Origin: Abiotrophia defectiva ATCC 49176
Lineage (GTDB): Bacteria > Bacillota > Bacilli > Lactobacillales > Aerococcaceae
Direction: 5' to 3'
DNA: 64,000 nucleotides
Assembly (NCBI RefSeq): GCF_000160075.2
Contig: NZ_KI535342.1
Span: 1-64,000 of the forward strand
Made by a program: the position numbers and the translations under genes. A model generated the notes under the pieces. It was not told the DNA's origin and searched no databases. It worked only from the letters and a program-made list of their open reading frames with translations. How positions within the stretch are numbered: position 1 is the stretch's first letter; each line of letters opens with the position of its first letter. Below are positions 55,035-64,000 of this stretch, piece after piece.

Positions 55035-55063
55035 ATTGTACCTGAAAAAAGCCTAAATGTCAT
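55035..55063 (-). promoter_or_regulatory. Promoter of lysS
   Basis: Minus strand ATGACA (55063-55058), 17-bp spacer, TACAAT (55040-55035). Confidence 0.7.
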
Positions 55064-55107
55064 GACTTTTTCACCTAAGCAGACAAAAATAGCGGGAGAC
55101 AAGTAAA

Positions 55108-55163
55108 CCACCTAGCTGGCGGACCAATACGGGGGCATCCGATTGGCCTAGCAAGCTAGGTGG
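55108..55163. repeat. Long imperfect hairpin between the nucleotidyltransferase gene and lysS
   Basis: Outer arms CCACCTAGCT / AGCTAGGTGG (10 bp, perfect) enclose a second helix CCAAT...ATTGG and a G/C-rich loop, 56 nt in total. On the minus strand it lies 20 bp after the 55183 gene and ends in GTTTACTTG, a poor T run. It could be that gene's terminator or a REP-like palindromic unit. Confidence 0.5.
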
Positions 55164-55182
55164 GCGTAAGAGAATAAGCCAA

Positions 55183-55974
55183 TTAGTGAGTTTCTTCCAA
55201 GACATGGAGGGTCAGCCGATCAAACTGGTGGGTATCATAGCCAAAACGTACCAAAACCTGTTTGATTTGTTGATTGGCATCCAAACAGAAATGACGGACC
55301 GACTGCTTGTCCAGCGAAATCACCTTCTGCATCCATTGCTGTTGGGCTTGGCTGAGAACTGAGCGGGCGCCTTCATAGCGAGACCAGTCGCCAATATCGT
55401 TGGGCAAGTGGCCCTTTTCTAGGCACCAGAGGGCCGACAGAATATTTCGCATCATCAAGATACATTGCATGCAGTAGTTAATCTCGCCTCGCATCATGCC
55501 TCGACATAGTGTATGCAGGTGGGCATAGTACTTGGTCAGATAGTGGTCAATCATAGCCTGATTGACTGACAATTCCAAGGCCAAAGAAGATTGGCGCATC
55601 GGTTCAATTATGCCTTCCGGGTCCCAAACGACTTGAATTTGTTTGAACCAGATACTTGGCTCAAGTTCCGAAGCATAGTAGGCCAGCACTTTCAACTTGA
55701 TAAAATGCTCAAAGTAAAAGGAGGCATTGACGTCATTCAACTCTTCAATAAAGAGCAAATCAGGTGACCAGGTCGCCAACCATTCATAGACTTGACGTTT
55801 GGCTTTTTTGTCGATGACAATGAGACGGAGATCGATATCTGAGTAGGGATCGTCCTGACCTTGAAGCGTGTGGCCAGCTAGAAAAAAACCTCTCACCCAG
55901 GGCTCCTGCTCCAAATCTCGACAAAGGGCACTTAGAAAAACGGCGCGTTGTTGAATCAGCTCTTTTGTTACCAT
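55183..55974 (-). CDS. Nucleotidyltransferase-domain protein (aminoglycoside adenylyltransferase-like fold)
   Basis: A 263-aa protein. The N-terminal polymerase-beta-like nucleotidyltransferase core has GHTLQGQDDPYSDIDLRLIV (residues ~34-53) with the catalytic D-x-D pair, and a third acid probably in DLLFIEEL. The C-terminal half is helical and Gln/Cys-rich. AadE/ANT-type antibiotic enzymes share this fold but are only distantly similar, so no resistance role is claimed. GGGAGG precedes ATG; an extended -10 (TGCTATAAT) lies at 55997-56005 minus. Confidence 0.78.
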   Translation of the reverse strand: MVTKELIQQRAVFLSALCRDLEQEPWVRGFFLAGHTLQGQDDPYSDIDLRLIVIDKKAKRQVYEWLATWSPDLLFIEELNDVNASFYFEHFIKLKVLAYYASELEPSIWFKQIQVVWDPEGIIEPMRQSSLALELSVNQAMIDHYLTKYYAHLHTLCRGMMRGEINYCMQCILMMRNILSALWCLEKGHLPNDIGDWSRYEGARSVLSQAQQQWMQKVISLDKQSVRHFCLDANQQIKQVLVRFGYDTHQFDRLTLHVLEETH

Positions 55975-56177
55975 ATGAGCACCTCCCTTTGCCTCTATTA
56001 TAGCATATCACCCACAAAATAACACTGGCATACTCGAAAATTAAATGATTTTTGCGCCGTATTATTCGCTTTTTAATGAATCTTTTCGGAACTTCCCCAG
56101 AATCGGTTCCATTATCTTTCGTGCAATATTCTGCCTCATAGCTTGATATTTCTAAAAAATTTCATGATTTTTCAGCG

Positions 56178-56210
56178 TAAAAAATAGGCTGGGTATCTTC
56201 CCAGCCTATT
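56178..56210 (-). terminator. Terminator of rpoBC
   Basis: Perfect 11-bp stem AATAGGCTGGG / CCCAGCCTATT with a 6-nt loop; minus-strand tail TTTTTTTAC. Confidence 0.94.
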
Positions 56211-56228
56211 GGCTTAGCACTTGAAGGT

Positions 56229-59200
56229 CTAGGCCTTAGCAGGTGCTTGATTTTCTAATTCAATGTCTTCGTCTTCCGCTTCGACAACAGGTGGTTGAAT
56301 GTTGGTTTCCAACTTACGGTAACGGGTCATCCCGGTCCCGGCTGGAATCAACTTACCAATTGTAACGTTCTCCTTAAGACCAAGAAGAGCGTCTTTCTTA
56401 CCGCGGATAGCAGCATCAGTCAAGACACGAGTCGTCTCTTGGAAGGATGCAGCAGAGATGAAGGACTTAGTTTCCAAGGCGGCCTTGGTAATCCCCATGA
56501 GGACTGGACGAGCTGTCGCTGGCACTTCACCGGCTTGAATAGCGTTGGTGTTGGCCTTGGCGAAGTCTGAGATATCCAGTAAGGCACCTGGCAAGATGTC
56601 AGTTGAAGCAGGGTCCATAACGCGAACCTTACGCAACATTTGACGAACCATTACTTCGACGTGTTTGTCGCCGATTTCTACCCCTTGACCACGGTAAACT
56701 GCTTGAACCTCGCGGAGCAAGTAGTTTTCTACGGTCAAGACATCGGTTACGCGGAGTAATTCCTTAGGATCGATTGAACCTTCAGTTAAGGCTTGACCAC
56801 GTTCTACGCTGTCGCCTTCCGCAACCTTGAGACGGGAAGTGTAAGGTACATTGTAAGTGCGGGTATCCGTCACACCCTTAACCGTGATGTCACGGCTACG
56901 GTCGGATTCTTTCTCAACGATCGATTCAATAATCCCAGCCACTTCAGTAATCGTTGCTTGCCCTTTTGGATGACGAGCTTCGAAGATTTCTTGGATACGT
57001 GGCAAACCTTGAGTGATATCGCCACCACCCGCAACCCCACCGGTGTGGAAGGTACGCATGGTCAGCTGGGTACCAGGTTCCCCGATGGATTGAGCGGCAA
57101 TGGTACCCACTGCTTCGCCGACTTCCACTTCAGAACCAGTCGCTAAGTTGCGACCATAACACTTCTTACATACCCCGTGGTTGGTATCACAGGTGAAGAC
57201 TGAACGAATGGTTACTTCTTCAATCCCTGCTGCCACGATGGCATCTGCCATGTCTTCCGTAATAATGTGGTTAGCTTCTACTAATACTTGGCCAGTTTCT
57301 GGGTGACGAACCGTTTTACGTGCGTAACGCCCAATCAAACGTTCTTCCAGCGATTCAATGACGGAGTTACCATCCATAATGGCACGAACTGTCATACCAC
57401 GGTCGGTACCACAATCGTCTTCACGGATGATGACATCTTGCGCCACATCAACCAAACGACGAGTTAAGTAACCAGAGTCGGCGGTCTTCAAGGCCGTATC
57501 GGTCATCCCTTTACGGGCCCCGTGGGTCGAGATAAACATTTCCAAGACAGACAAACCTTCACGGAAGTTAGAGGTGATAGGCAATTCAATGATTCGACCA
57601 GATGGCGCCGCCATGTTCCCCCGCATCCCAGCTAACTGGGTAAAGTTAGAGATGTTACCACGGGCCCCGGAGTCAGACATCATCGCGATTGGGTTCAGGC
57701 GTGGCAAGGACTTACGCAATTCTTCTTGAATTTGGTCCTTAGCTTGTTCCCAAGTCCGAATAACGGATTCGTAACGTTCGTCGTCTGTAATCAAACCACG
57801 ACGGTATTGCTTGGTAATGTTGTCAACACGGCTGTGGGCTTTTTCTAAGATTTCGCCCTTAGATTCCAGACGTAATACGTCGGCCGCCCCTACGGTAATC
57901 CCGGCACGAGTTGAGAACTTGTAACCCAAGTTCTTCATGCGGTCCAACATAACAGAGGTTTCGGTAATCTTGAAACGTTTGAAGACTTGCGCGATAATGC
58001 GACCTAAGTCTTTCTTCTTAAATGGTGGAACTAAGTCCATCGCTGCAATGGCTTCTGGTACATTCACGCCAGGCTCTAGGAAGTACTTATCTGGTGTCTT
58101 CTCAGTTAAGTTCTCATGTGAAGGCTCATTGAGGTAAGGGAACTCTAATGGCATGATATCGTTGAAAAGCAATTTCCCAACGGTCGTTACCATCAAGCGT
58201 TCCTTTTGCCAATCAGTGAATGGCTTACCAACTAAAGCCTTAGCAGGAATGGCAATCCGGGTGTGGAGATGAACGTAGCCGTTTTGATAAGCAATCTCTG
58301 CTTCAGAGACGTCACTTACAACCAAACCTTCACCAATACGCCCTGCCTCTTCCAAGGTCAGGTAGTAGTTCCCCAAGACCATGTCCTGAGACGGGGTAAC
58401 AACTGGCTTCCCATCTTTAGGGTTTAAGATGTTTTGTGCCGCTAACATGAGCAAGCGCGCTTCAGCTTGAGCTTCTTCAGACAATGGTACGTGAACGGCC
58501 ATTTGGTCACCGTCAAAGTCGGCGTTGTAGGCTTCACAGACCAGTGGGTGCAAACGAATTGCACGACCTTCAACCAAGGTTGGTTCGAAGGCTTGGATCC
58601 CCAAACGGTGGAGCGTAGGTGCCCGGTTGAGGAGAACTGGGTGTTCCTTGATAACTTCTTCAATTACTGGCCAGATGGCAGTATCTTGAGTTTCAATCAT
58701 GCGCTTAGCATTCTTAATATTGCCAGCAATGCCACGTTCCACCAATTCTTTCATAACGAAAGGCTTGAAGAGTTCGATGGCCATTTCTTTTGGCAAACCA
58801 CATTGGTACATCTTGAGGTTTGGCCCCACGACAATTACCGAACGGCCAGAGTAGTCGACCCGTTTCCCTAAGAGGTTTTGACGGAAACGACCTTGTTTCC
58901 CTTTCAACATGTGAGAGAGAGACTTGAGCGCGCGGTTACCTGGGCCTGTTACGGCACGACCACGACGACCGTTATCGATTAAGGCATCGACCGCTTCTTG
59001 TAACATACGTTTTTCGTTTTGAACGATAATGTTTGGTGCACCTAAGTCCAAAAGACGTTTGAGACGGTTGTTACGGTTGATTACTCGACGATAGAGATCG
59101 TTCAAGTCACTTGTCGCAAACCGGCCACCTTCTAATTGGACCATAGGGCGAATATCTGGTGGAATAACAGGTAGGACATCCAAGACCATCCAAGATGGCT

Positions 59201-59864
59201 TGTTACCTGATAAACGGAAGGCATCTAAGATGTCCAAGCGACGAATCGCGCGCATCCGTTTTTGACCTGTAGCGGTCTTGAGCACTTCCTTCAATTCCGC
59301 ACATTCTGCTTCTAAATCAACGGCATCCAACAATTCCTTGATGGCTTCTGCCCCCATTTTGGCATAGAAACGGTCCCCGTATTCACGTTTTTTCTCACGG
59401 TATTCCATTTCAGTCAGGAGAGACTTGCGTTCTAATGGGGTGTCGCCGCTGTCGATTACAACATATGAAGCGAAGTAGATAACTTCTTCCAAGAGTCGTG
59501 GACTCATGTCCAAGACCAAGCCCATCCGGCTTGGGATTCCTTTGAAGTACCATACGTGAGTGACAGGCGCTGCCAACTCAATATGCCCCATCCGTTCACG
59601 ACGGACTTTGGCACGCGTTACTTCGACGCCACAACGGTCGCAGACCCGACCCTTATAGCGAATTCGTTTGAGCTTCCCACAGCTACATTCCCAGTCCTTA
59701 GTTGGACCAAAGATGCGCTCGCAGAATAAGCCGTCTTTTTCTGGTTTTAGCGTCCGGTAGTTGATGGTTTCTGGTTTTTTAACTTCACCATAAGACCAAC
59801 TCCGAATTTTTTCTGGAGACGCTAAGCCAATTTGCATCGCTTCAAAATTATTTACATCGATCAA
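56229..59864 (-). CDS. rpoC: DNA-directed RNA polymerase subunit beta'
   Basis: A 1211-aa catalytic subunit: zinc ribbon [23 protein letters not shown] near residues 60-82, catalytic NADFDGDQM near 448-456, bridge helix and trigger loop [17 protein letters not shown] and [19 protein letters not shown], second zinc site around CGTDRG and [19 protein letters not shown] start at 59864 with GAGGAGGT 7 bp ahead gives [18 protein letters not shown], matching relatives. It follows rpoB by 83 bp. Length typical of Firmicutes. Confidence 0.98.
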   Translation of the reverse strand: MIDVNNFEAMQIGLASPEKIRSWSYGEVKKPETINYRTLKPEKDGLFCERIFGPTKDWECSCGKLKRIRYKGRVCDRCGVEVTRAKVRRERMGHIELAAPVTHVWYFKGIPSRMGLVLDMSPRLLEEVIYFASYVVIDSGDTPLERKSLLTEMEYREKKREYGDRFYAKMGAEAIKELLDAVDLEAECAELKEVLKTATGQKRMRAIRRLDILDAFRLSGNKPSWMVLDVLPVIPPDIRPMVQLEGGRFATSDLNDLYRRVINRNNRLKRLLDLGAPNIIVQNEKRMLQEAVDALIDNGRRGRAVTGPGNRALKSLSHMLKGKQGRFRQNLLGKRVDYSGRSVIVVGPNLKMYQCGLPKEMAIELFKPFVMKELVERGIAGNIKNAKRMIETQDTAIWPVIEEVIKEHPVLLNRAPTLHRLGIQAFEPTLVEGRAIRLHPLVCEAYNADFDGDQMAVHVPLSEEAQAEARLLMLAAQNILNPKDGKPVVTPSQDMVLGNYYLTLEEAGRIGEGLVVSDVSEAEIAYQNGYVHLHTRIAIPAKALVGKPFTDWQKERLMVTTVGKLLFNDIMPLEFPYLNEPSHENLTEKTPDKYFLEPGVNVPEAIAAMDLVPPFKKKDLGRIIAQVFKRFKITETSVMLDRMKNLGYKFSTRAGITVGAADVLRLESKGEILEKAHSRVDNITKQYRRGLITDDERYESVIRTWEQAKDQIQEELRKSLPRLNPIAMMSDSGARGNISNFTQLAGMRGNMAAPSGRIIELPITSNFREGLSVLEMFISTHGARKGMTDTALKTADSGYLTRRLVDVAQDVIIREDDCGTDRGMTVRAIMDGNSVIESLEERLIGRYARKTVRHPETGQVLVEANHIITEDMADAIVAAGIEEVTIRSVFTCDTNHGVCKKCYGRNLATGSEVEVGEAVGTIAAQSIGEPGTQLTMRTFHTGGVAGGGDITQGLPRIQEIFEARHPKGQATITEVAGIIESIVEKESDRSRDITVKGVTDTRTYNVPYTSRLKVAEGDSVERGQALTEGSIDPKELLRVTDVLTVENYLLREVQAVYRGQGVEIGDKHVEVMVRQMLRKVRVMDPASTDILPGALLDISDFAKANTNAIQAGEVPATARPVLMGITKAALETKSFISAASFQETTRVLTDAAIRGKKDALLGLKENVTIGKLIPAGTGMTRYRKLETNIQPPVVEAEDEDIELENQAPAKA

Positions 59865-59947
59865 AGGGCTGACCTCCTCTTTCTTTTGTATTGTTCTGTT
59901 AGGATTGCCTGCCTAGCCTAAAGAGCTAGGCTAGGGGCTCCTAAAAC

Positions 59948-62900
59948 TTAGTCTAATGAATCGAGTTCGTCTTCAACCGCTGAATCGATGAAGTCTTCCG
60001 CGATTGACTGGTCGTCTAAGTTGATCTCAGCCTTTGCTTCTTCACCTTCATCATCAGCTTCTGCTACATGATGGTGGGCCATTTGATCAGCCTTATAGCG
60101 GTCAAGGGCATTGAAGTTAATTACTTCATCCTCATCGTCGTCATCGCGTAATTCGATTTCTTGATCATGTTCATCTAAAACTTTGAGATCTAAACCTAAG
60201 GCTTGCAATTCCTTAACTAGGACGCGGAAGGATTCCGGCACACCAGGACGTGGAATTGGTTGACCTTTGACGATAGCTTCGTAGGTTTTCACCCGGCCGA
60301 CTACGTCGTCAGACTTGTAGGTTAAGATTTCTTGCAGGGTATAAGCGGCACCATAAGCTTCCAAGGCCCAAACTTCCATCTCCCCGAAACGTTGCCCACC
60401 AAATTGAGCTTTACCACCCAATGGTTGTTGGGTAACCAGAGAGTATGGACCTGTTGAACGGGCGTGCAACTTGTCATCGACCATGTGGGCCAACTTAATC
60501 ATGTACATAACCCCAACAGAGACTTTACGGTCAAATGGTTCACCGGTTCGACCATCATATAAGATAGTCTTAGCGTCAGCTTCTAAGCCGGCTTCCTTAA
60601 CTGTTTCCCAGACATCTTCTTCACTAGCACCGTCAAAGACAGGTGTTGCAATCTTGATGCCCATTTCGCGAGCAGCCATCCCCAAGTGTAACTCTAGGAC
60701 TTGCCCGATGTTCATACGGGATGGAACCCCTAATGGGTTCAACATGATATCAACTGGGGTACCATCTGGTAAGAATGGCATATCTTCTTCCGGCATGATA
60801 AGGGAGACAACCCCTTTGTTACCGTGACGACCGGCCATCTTATCCCCTTCATTGATTTTACGTTTTTGTACGATGTAGACGCGGACTAGCTTGTTGACAC
60901 CTGGTGCCAATTCGTCGCCAGCTTCGCGGGTAAAGATTTTAACGTCGTGGACAATCCCGCCCCCGCCGTGTGGCACACGCAAGGAAGTATCACGTACTTC
61001 ACGCGCCTTCTCACCGAAGATAGCATGGAGCAAGCGTTCTTCCGCAGACAACTCGGTCACACCTTTTGGTGTTACCTTACCAACTAAGATATCGCCGTCT
61101 TTTACTTCCGCCCCGATACAGATAATCCCGTCTTTGTCTAAGTACTTGAGGGCATCTTCGGACACGTTTGGAATTTCGCGTGTAATTTCTTCAGGCCCTA
61201 ACTTGGTGTCACGGGACTCTGATTCATATTCTTCAATGTGGATAGAGGTATAAACATCGTCTTTGACCAGACGTTCAGACATGATAACCGCGTCCTCATA
61301 GTTATACCCTTCCCAAGTCATGAAGGCTACCAGTGGGTTTTGACCGAGGGCCATCTCCCCATTTTGCATAGATGGACCATCTGCTAAGATTTCCAAGGCA
61401 TCAACTTGGTCGCCTAATTCTACGATTGGACGTTGGTTGTAACAGGTCCCAGCGTTAGAACGTGCAAACTTGGTTAAACGGTATTCGTCAACTTCACCTT
61501 CTGGAGTGCGCACGCGCACCTTGTTAGCATCGACATAAACCACTTCACCGGCGCGCTTACATAAGAGCGCAGCCCCAGAGTCGTGTGCTGCCTTATATTC
61601 CATCCCAGTCCCAATCAGTGGGGATTGTGGATTAATAAGTGGCACAGCTTGACGTTGCATGTTGGCACCCATCAAGGCCCGGTTGGAGTCGTCGTTTTCC
61701 AAGAACGGAATGCTAGCAGTCGCGACAGCGACAACCTGTTTTGGCGATACGTCCATGTAGTCTACTTGGTCAACGTTAACCTCAATGTTTTGTGAACGGA
61801 AACGCGCCATAACTAGGTCATTGGCGAAGGTCCCGTCTTCGTTGAGTTTAGAGTTGGCTTGGGCTACTACGTACAAGTCTTCCTCGTCCGCTGCTAGGTA
61901 GTCAATTTCGGTCGTGACACGGTGTGGCGTAACCGATTTGTCCACTTTACGGTAAGGCGTCTCAATAAAACCATACTTGTTAATCTTGGCATAAGAAGAC
62001 AAGCTGTTAATCAACCCGATGTTAGGACCTTCTGGCGTCTCGATTGGACACATACGGCCGTAGTGAGAGTAGTGAACGTCCCGCACTTCATAGCCGGCAC
62101 GGTCCCGCGTCAAACCACCAGGCCCTAAGGCTGACAGACGACGTTTGTGGGTCAATTCCCCGAGTGGGTTAACTTGGTCCATGAATTGTGACAACTGGGA
62201 TGAACCGAAGAATTCCTTAATAGCCGCCACTACTGGACGAATGTTAATCAATTGTTGCGGTGTGATGGTCGCAACATCTTGGAGCGACATACGTTCACGC
62301 ACTACCCGTTCCATCCGGGATAGCCCGATACGGAATTGGTTTTGCAATAATTCACCGACTGAACGAATACGACGGTTAGCCAAGTGGTCGATATCATCTG
62401 TCACACCAATTCCTTGGTCTAAATAGAGATAGTAGTTCATTGACGCAATAATGTCAGCTGGCGTCAAGCACTTAATCTTCTCAATGTTCCCGTTACCGAT
62501 GATGTTAATCACTTGCTCGGCGTTCTTAGGTGAATAAACTTTGATGATTTGTAAATCAATTGGTTGAGCTACCACACTATCTTCAGAAGGATAGAGGGTT
62601 ACCTTATTCAAGCCAGCCTCTAAGTATGGAATCAGGGCTTGAACACGTTCTTGATCCAAGACCGTTCCTTCTTCAAAGAGCACTTCGCCTGTTTCTGGGT
62701 TAACCAAGGTTTCAGCCAAAGTCAAGCCAACCAAACGGTTCTTGAGGTGGAGCTTTTTATTGATCTTATAACGACCTACAGGTGCTAAGTCATAGCGACG
62801 TGGGTCGAAGAAGCGCGCAACCAAGAGGTTACGTGAGCTTTCTGCGGTCTTAGGTTCACCTGGACGGAGACGCTCGTAAATGTCCTTCAAGGCTTCTTCC

Positions 62901-63598
62901 GTACGAGAGTCTTGAATGTTTTTGTGAACATCCTTCTCGATAGTTAAGTCTAAGAGCTCAGATTGGCCGAAGATATCATAAATCTCGTCATCTGAACCAA
63001 AACCTAAGGCACGCATCAAGACAGTCAATGGAATCTTCCGGGTCCGGTCAATGCGGACGTAGGCAATCCCCTTAGCATCTGATTCAAATTCCAACCAAGC
63101 CCCACGGTTAGGAATAACCGTAGAAGTATAGCTGTGGCGGCCTTTCTTGTCCATACGGTCGTGGAAGTAGACACCTGGAGAACGTACCAACTGGGAAACG
63201 ATAACCCGTTCCGCCCCGTTGATAATGAAGGTCCCCATTTCGGTCATGATTGGGAAGTCCCCGAAGAAGACTTCTTGTTCTTTGACTTCACCTGTCTCTT
63301 TGTTGAACAGGCGCAAGGTTACATAGATTGGTTTTGAGTAGTTAGCGTCATGGCTACGAGCTTCTTCTAAGCTATACTTAGCTTCCTTGAACTCATAGTC
63401 TACAAAATGAAGTTCCAAGTTCTCCGAATGGTCGACAATCGGCGAAATGTCCTCGAACATCACTTTTAGCCCTTCATCCAAGAACCATTTGTAGGAATCC
63501 GTTTGGATTTCAATCAAGTTCGGCAACTCTAAGACTTCGTCGATACGCGCATAGCTTCGACGCTCAGCTTTTTTACCGTATTTCACGATATGACTCAA
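59948..63598 (-). CDS. rpoB: DNA-directed RNA polymerase subunit beta
   Basis: A 1216-aa subunit. The rifampicin pocket reads [20 protein letters not shown] then [14 protein letters not shown], with D516, H526 and S531 (E. coli numbering) wild type. [19 protein letters not shown] and [23 protein letters not shown] are intact; the tail is very acidic. The TTG at 63598 ([19 protein letters not shown], with AGGGGTGA 5 bp upstream) is preferred to the upstream in-frame start at 63634, since other Lactobacillales proteins begin at this point. The leader from the promoter is about 220 nt and structured. Confidence 0.97.
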   Translation of the reverse strand: MSHIVKYGKKAERRSYARIDEVLELPNLIEIQTDSYKWFLDEGLKVMFEDISPIVDHSENLELHFVDYEFKEAKYSLEEARSHDANYSKPIYVTLRLFNKETGEVKEQEVFFGDFPIMTEMGTFIINGAERVIVSQLVRSPGVYFHDRMDKKGRHSYTSTVIPNRGAWLEFESDAKGIAYVRIDRTRKIPLTVLMRALGFGSDDEIYDIFGQSELLDLTIEKDVHKNIQDSRTEEALKDIYERLRPGEPKTAESSRNLLVARFFDPRRYDLAPVGRYKINKKLHLKNRLVGLTLAETLVNPETGEVLFEEGTVLDQERVQALIPYLEAGLNKVTLYPSEDSVVAQPIDLQIIKVYSPKNAEQVINIIGNGNIEKIKCLTPADIIASMNYYLYLDQGIGVTDDIDHLANRRIRSVGELLQNQFRIGLSRMERVVRERMSLQDVATITPQQLINIRPVVAAIKEFFGSSQLSQFMDQVNPLGELTHKRRLSALGPGGLTRDRAGYEVRDVHYSHYGRMCPIETPEGPNIGLINSLSSYAKINKYGFIETPYRKVDKSVTPHRVTTEIDYLAADEEDLYVVAQANSKLNEDGTFANDLVMARFRSQNIEVNVDQVDYMDVSPKQVVAVATASIPFLENDDSNRALMGANMQRQAVPLINPQSPLIGTGMEYKAAHDSGAALLCKRAGEVVYVDANKVRVRTPEGEVDEYRLTKFARSNAGTCYNQRPIVELGDQVDALEILADGPSMQNGEMALGQNPLVAFMTWEGYNYEDAVIMSERLVKDDVYTSIHIEEYESESRDTKLGPEEITREIPNVSEDALKYLDKDGIICIGAEVKDGDILVGKVTPKGVTELSAEERLLHAIFGEKAREVRDTSLRVPHGGGGIVHDVKIFTREAGDELAPGVNKLVRVYIVQKRKINEGDKMAGRHGNKGVVSLIMPEEDMPFLPDGTPVDIMLNPLGVPSRMNIGQVLELHLGMAAREMGIKIATPVFDGASEEDVWETVKEAGLEADAKTILYDGRTGEPFDRKVSVGVMYMIKLAHMVDDKLHARSTGPYSLVTQQPLGGKAQFGGQRFGEMEVWALEAYGAAYTLQEILTYKSDDVVGRVKTYEAIVKGQPIPRPGVPESFRVLVKELQALGLDLKVLDEHDQEIELRDDDDEDEVINFNALDRYKADQMAHHHVAEADDEGEEAKAEINLDDQSIAEDFIDSAVEDELDSLD

Positions 63599-63648
63599 GC
63601 GATTCACCCCTATAATATAATCTAAGAACACCACTTTACATTAAGGTT

Positions 63649-63666
63649 ACAATTATTAATAATTGT
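63649..63666. repeat. Perfect 18-bp AT palindrome in the rpoB leader
   Basis: ACAATTATTAATAATTGT lies about 50 bp upstream of the rpoB start codon. Confidence 0.6.
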
Positions 63667-63816
63667 TGACAAATGACATTTTTCGGTCTTTGAAGCGCAA
63701 AAAAAAGACAACAGAACCAACTCATCGGAGTGACGTTACATGTTGTTTAGGCCTCAAACACCGGCTTGGACAAGATTTCAAGCCGCATTTACTTTCTAAA
63801 GTGCATACTCTTGCAT
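63667..63816 (-). ncRNA. Structured rpoB 5' leader candidate
   Basis: Between the promoter and rpoB there is no convincing ORF. The minus-strand RNA has a CGGCTTG / CAAGCCG hairpin (about 63755-63779), a GTTT...AAAC hairpin next to it, and a T-rich stretch (TCTTTTTTTTG) near 63700. A conserved leader of this kind has been described for Lactobacillales rpoB (Lacto-rpoB motif); whether this is a member cannot be checked by eye. Confidence 0.35.
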
Positions 63817-63822
63817 CTGAAT

Positions 63823-63851
63823 ATTATACGGATTTTATAGGCTTTTGTCAA
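63823..63851 (-). promoter_or_regulatory. Promoter of rpoBC
   Basis: Minus strand TTGACA (63851-63846), 17-bp spacer, TATAAT (63828-63823): a full consensus promoter. Confidence 0.92.
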
Positions 63852-63919
63852 GCCTCACTAACTCCCTCTGACCACACAACTTAGGAACCCCCATGCTGAA
63901 TCATTACCTGTCAAATACT

Positions 63920-63955
63920 AAAAACCCTTTACGAGCTACTGAGACTCGTAAAGGG
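63920..63955 (-). terminator. Terminator of a gene beyond the right edge
   Basis: Perfect 11-bp stem CCCTTTACGAG / CTCGTAAAGGG with a 9-nt loop; minus-strand tail TTTTTAG. It ends a minus-strand unit lying outside the window; 63956-64000 shows nothing else. Confidence 0.85.
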
Positions 63956-64000
63956 TAAATTTTTAGCAATCAGTCTTTGGACGTTTTCTAATTAACCAAG

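Noticed and set aside
54978-55182. T-box or lysine riboswitch before lysS
   Set aside because: The promoter is ~60 bp upstream of the gene; no conserved core of either element is visible.
55183-55974. Aminoglycoside resistance (AadE-type) enzyme
   Set aside because: Only the general nucleotidyltransferase core is shared; the C-terminal half and substrate pocket are not recognisably those of resistance enzymes.
59948-63598. Rifampicin or streptomycin resistance mutations in rpoB or rpsL
   Set aside because: The key positions (D516, H526, S531; K43, K88) are wild type.

Overview
The window is a piece of a low-to-mid GC Firmicutes chromosome, order Lactobacillales. Its start carries the 5' end of a 16S rRNA gene with the Gram-positive signature, and it contains a SagA/PcsB-type NlpC/P60 protein, L-lactate dehydrogenase, a fructose PTS operon, WalR- and cre-like sites and the Bacillus-type block pth-mfd-rqcP-divIC-yabR-tilS-hpt-ftsH-hslO-dusB. 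Gene content and base composition would fit the Aerococcaceae (for example an Abiotrophia-like organism), but that placement is an inference and no species is claimed. There is no prophage, IS element or CRISPR array. Nearly everything is an intact gene with a good ribosome binding site.

Layout. 1-516: rRNA leader (minus) with three tandem promoters and boxB/boxA. 517-3379: lplA, an MBL-fold hydrolase and an M42 peptidase (minus). 3469-5383: a two-component system (minus). 5545-7974: an acyl-CoA-dehydrogenase-like gene and a secreted protein (plus). 8099-12431: a translationally coupled three-component sugar sensor (YesN-type regulator, YesM-type kinase, membrane-anchored sugar-binding protein). 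12551-15796: the SagA-like hydrolase and tyrS (minus). 15963-19645: mglA-mglC-mglB galactose-type ABC transporter (plus), then a 55-aa membrane protein. 19952-31983: the housekeeping block dusB to pth (minus). 32165: ldh (plus). 33232-36884: fruA-fruK-fruR (minus). 37137-38784: an ABC exporter (plus). 38898-43353: tuf-fusA-rpsG-rpsL (minus). 43614-45615: small enzymes (YjbR-like, Nudix, GNAT, ASCH). 45748-53241: an unusual operon of a GDPD phosphodiesterase, an AfuABC-like ABC importer, a LacI/solute-binding-protein fusion regulator and an MgtC-family membrane protein. 53469-63598: lysS, a nucleotidyltransferase, rpoC and rpoB (minus).

Most interesting. (1) The mglA and mglB promoters share a superimposable architecture: two direct repeats exactly 21 bp apart, then 14 bp to a cre-like -35 region, then a -10 at the same offset. 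This is a strong candidate target of the YesN-type regulator encoded just upstream, and it ties the three-component sensor to the transporter. (2) A 687-aa cytoplasmic protein fuses a LacI-type DNA-binding and sugar-binding regulator to a complete extracellular-type solute-binding domain. It sits beside a phosphodiesterase and an AfuABC-like importer whose promoter carries a LacI-type operator overlapping a cre site. (3) Three direct repeats at 21-bp spacing lie over and behind the fruR promoter. (4) There is a perfect 26-bp palindrome, a structured RNA candidate upstream of the SagA-like gene next to a consensus WalR box, and a tuf promoter inside a long inverted repeat.
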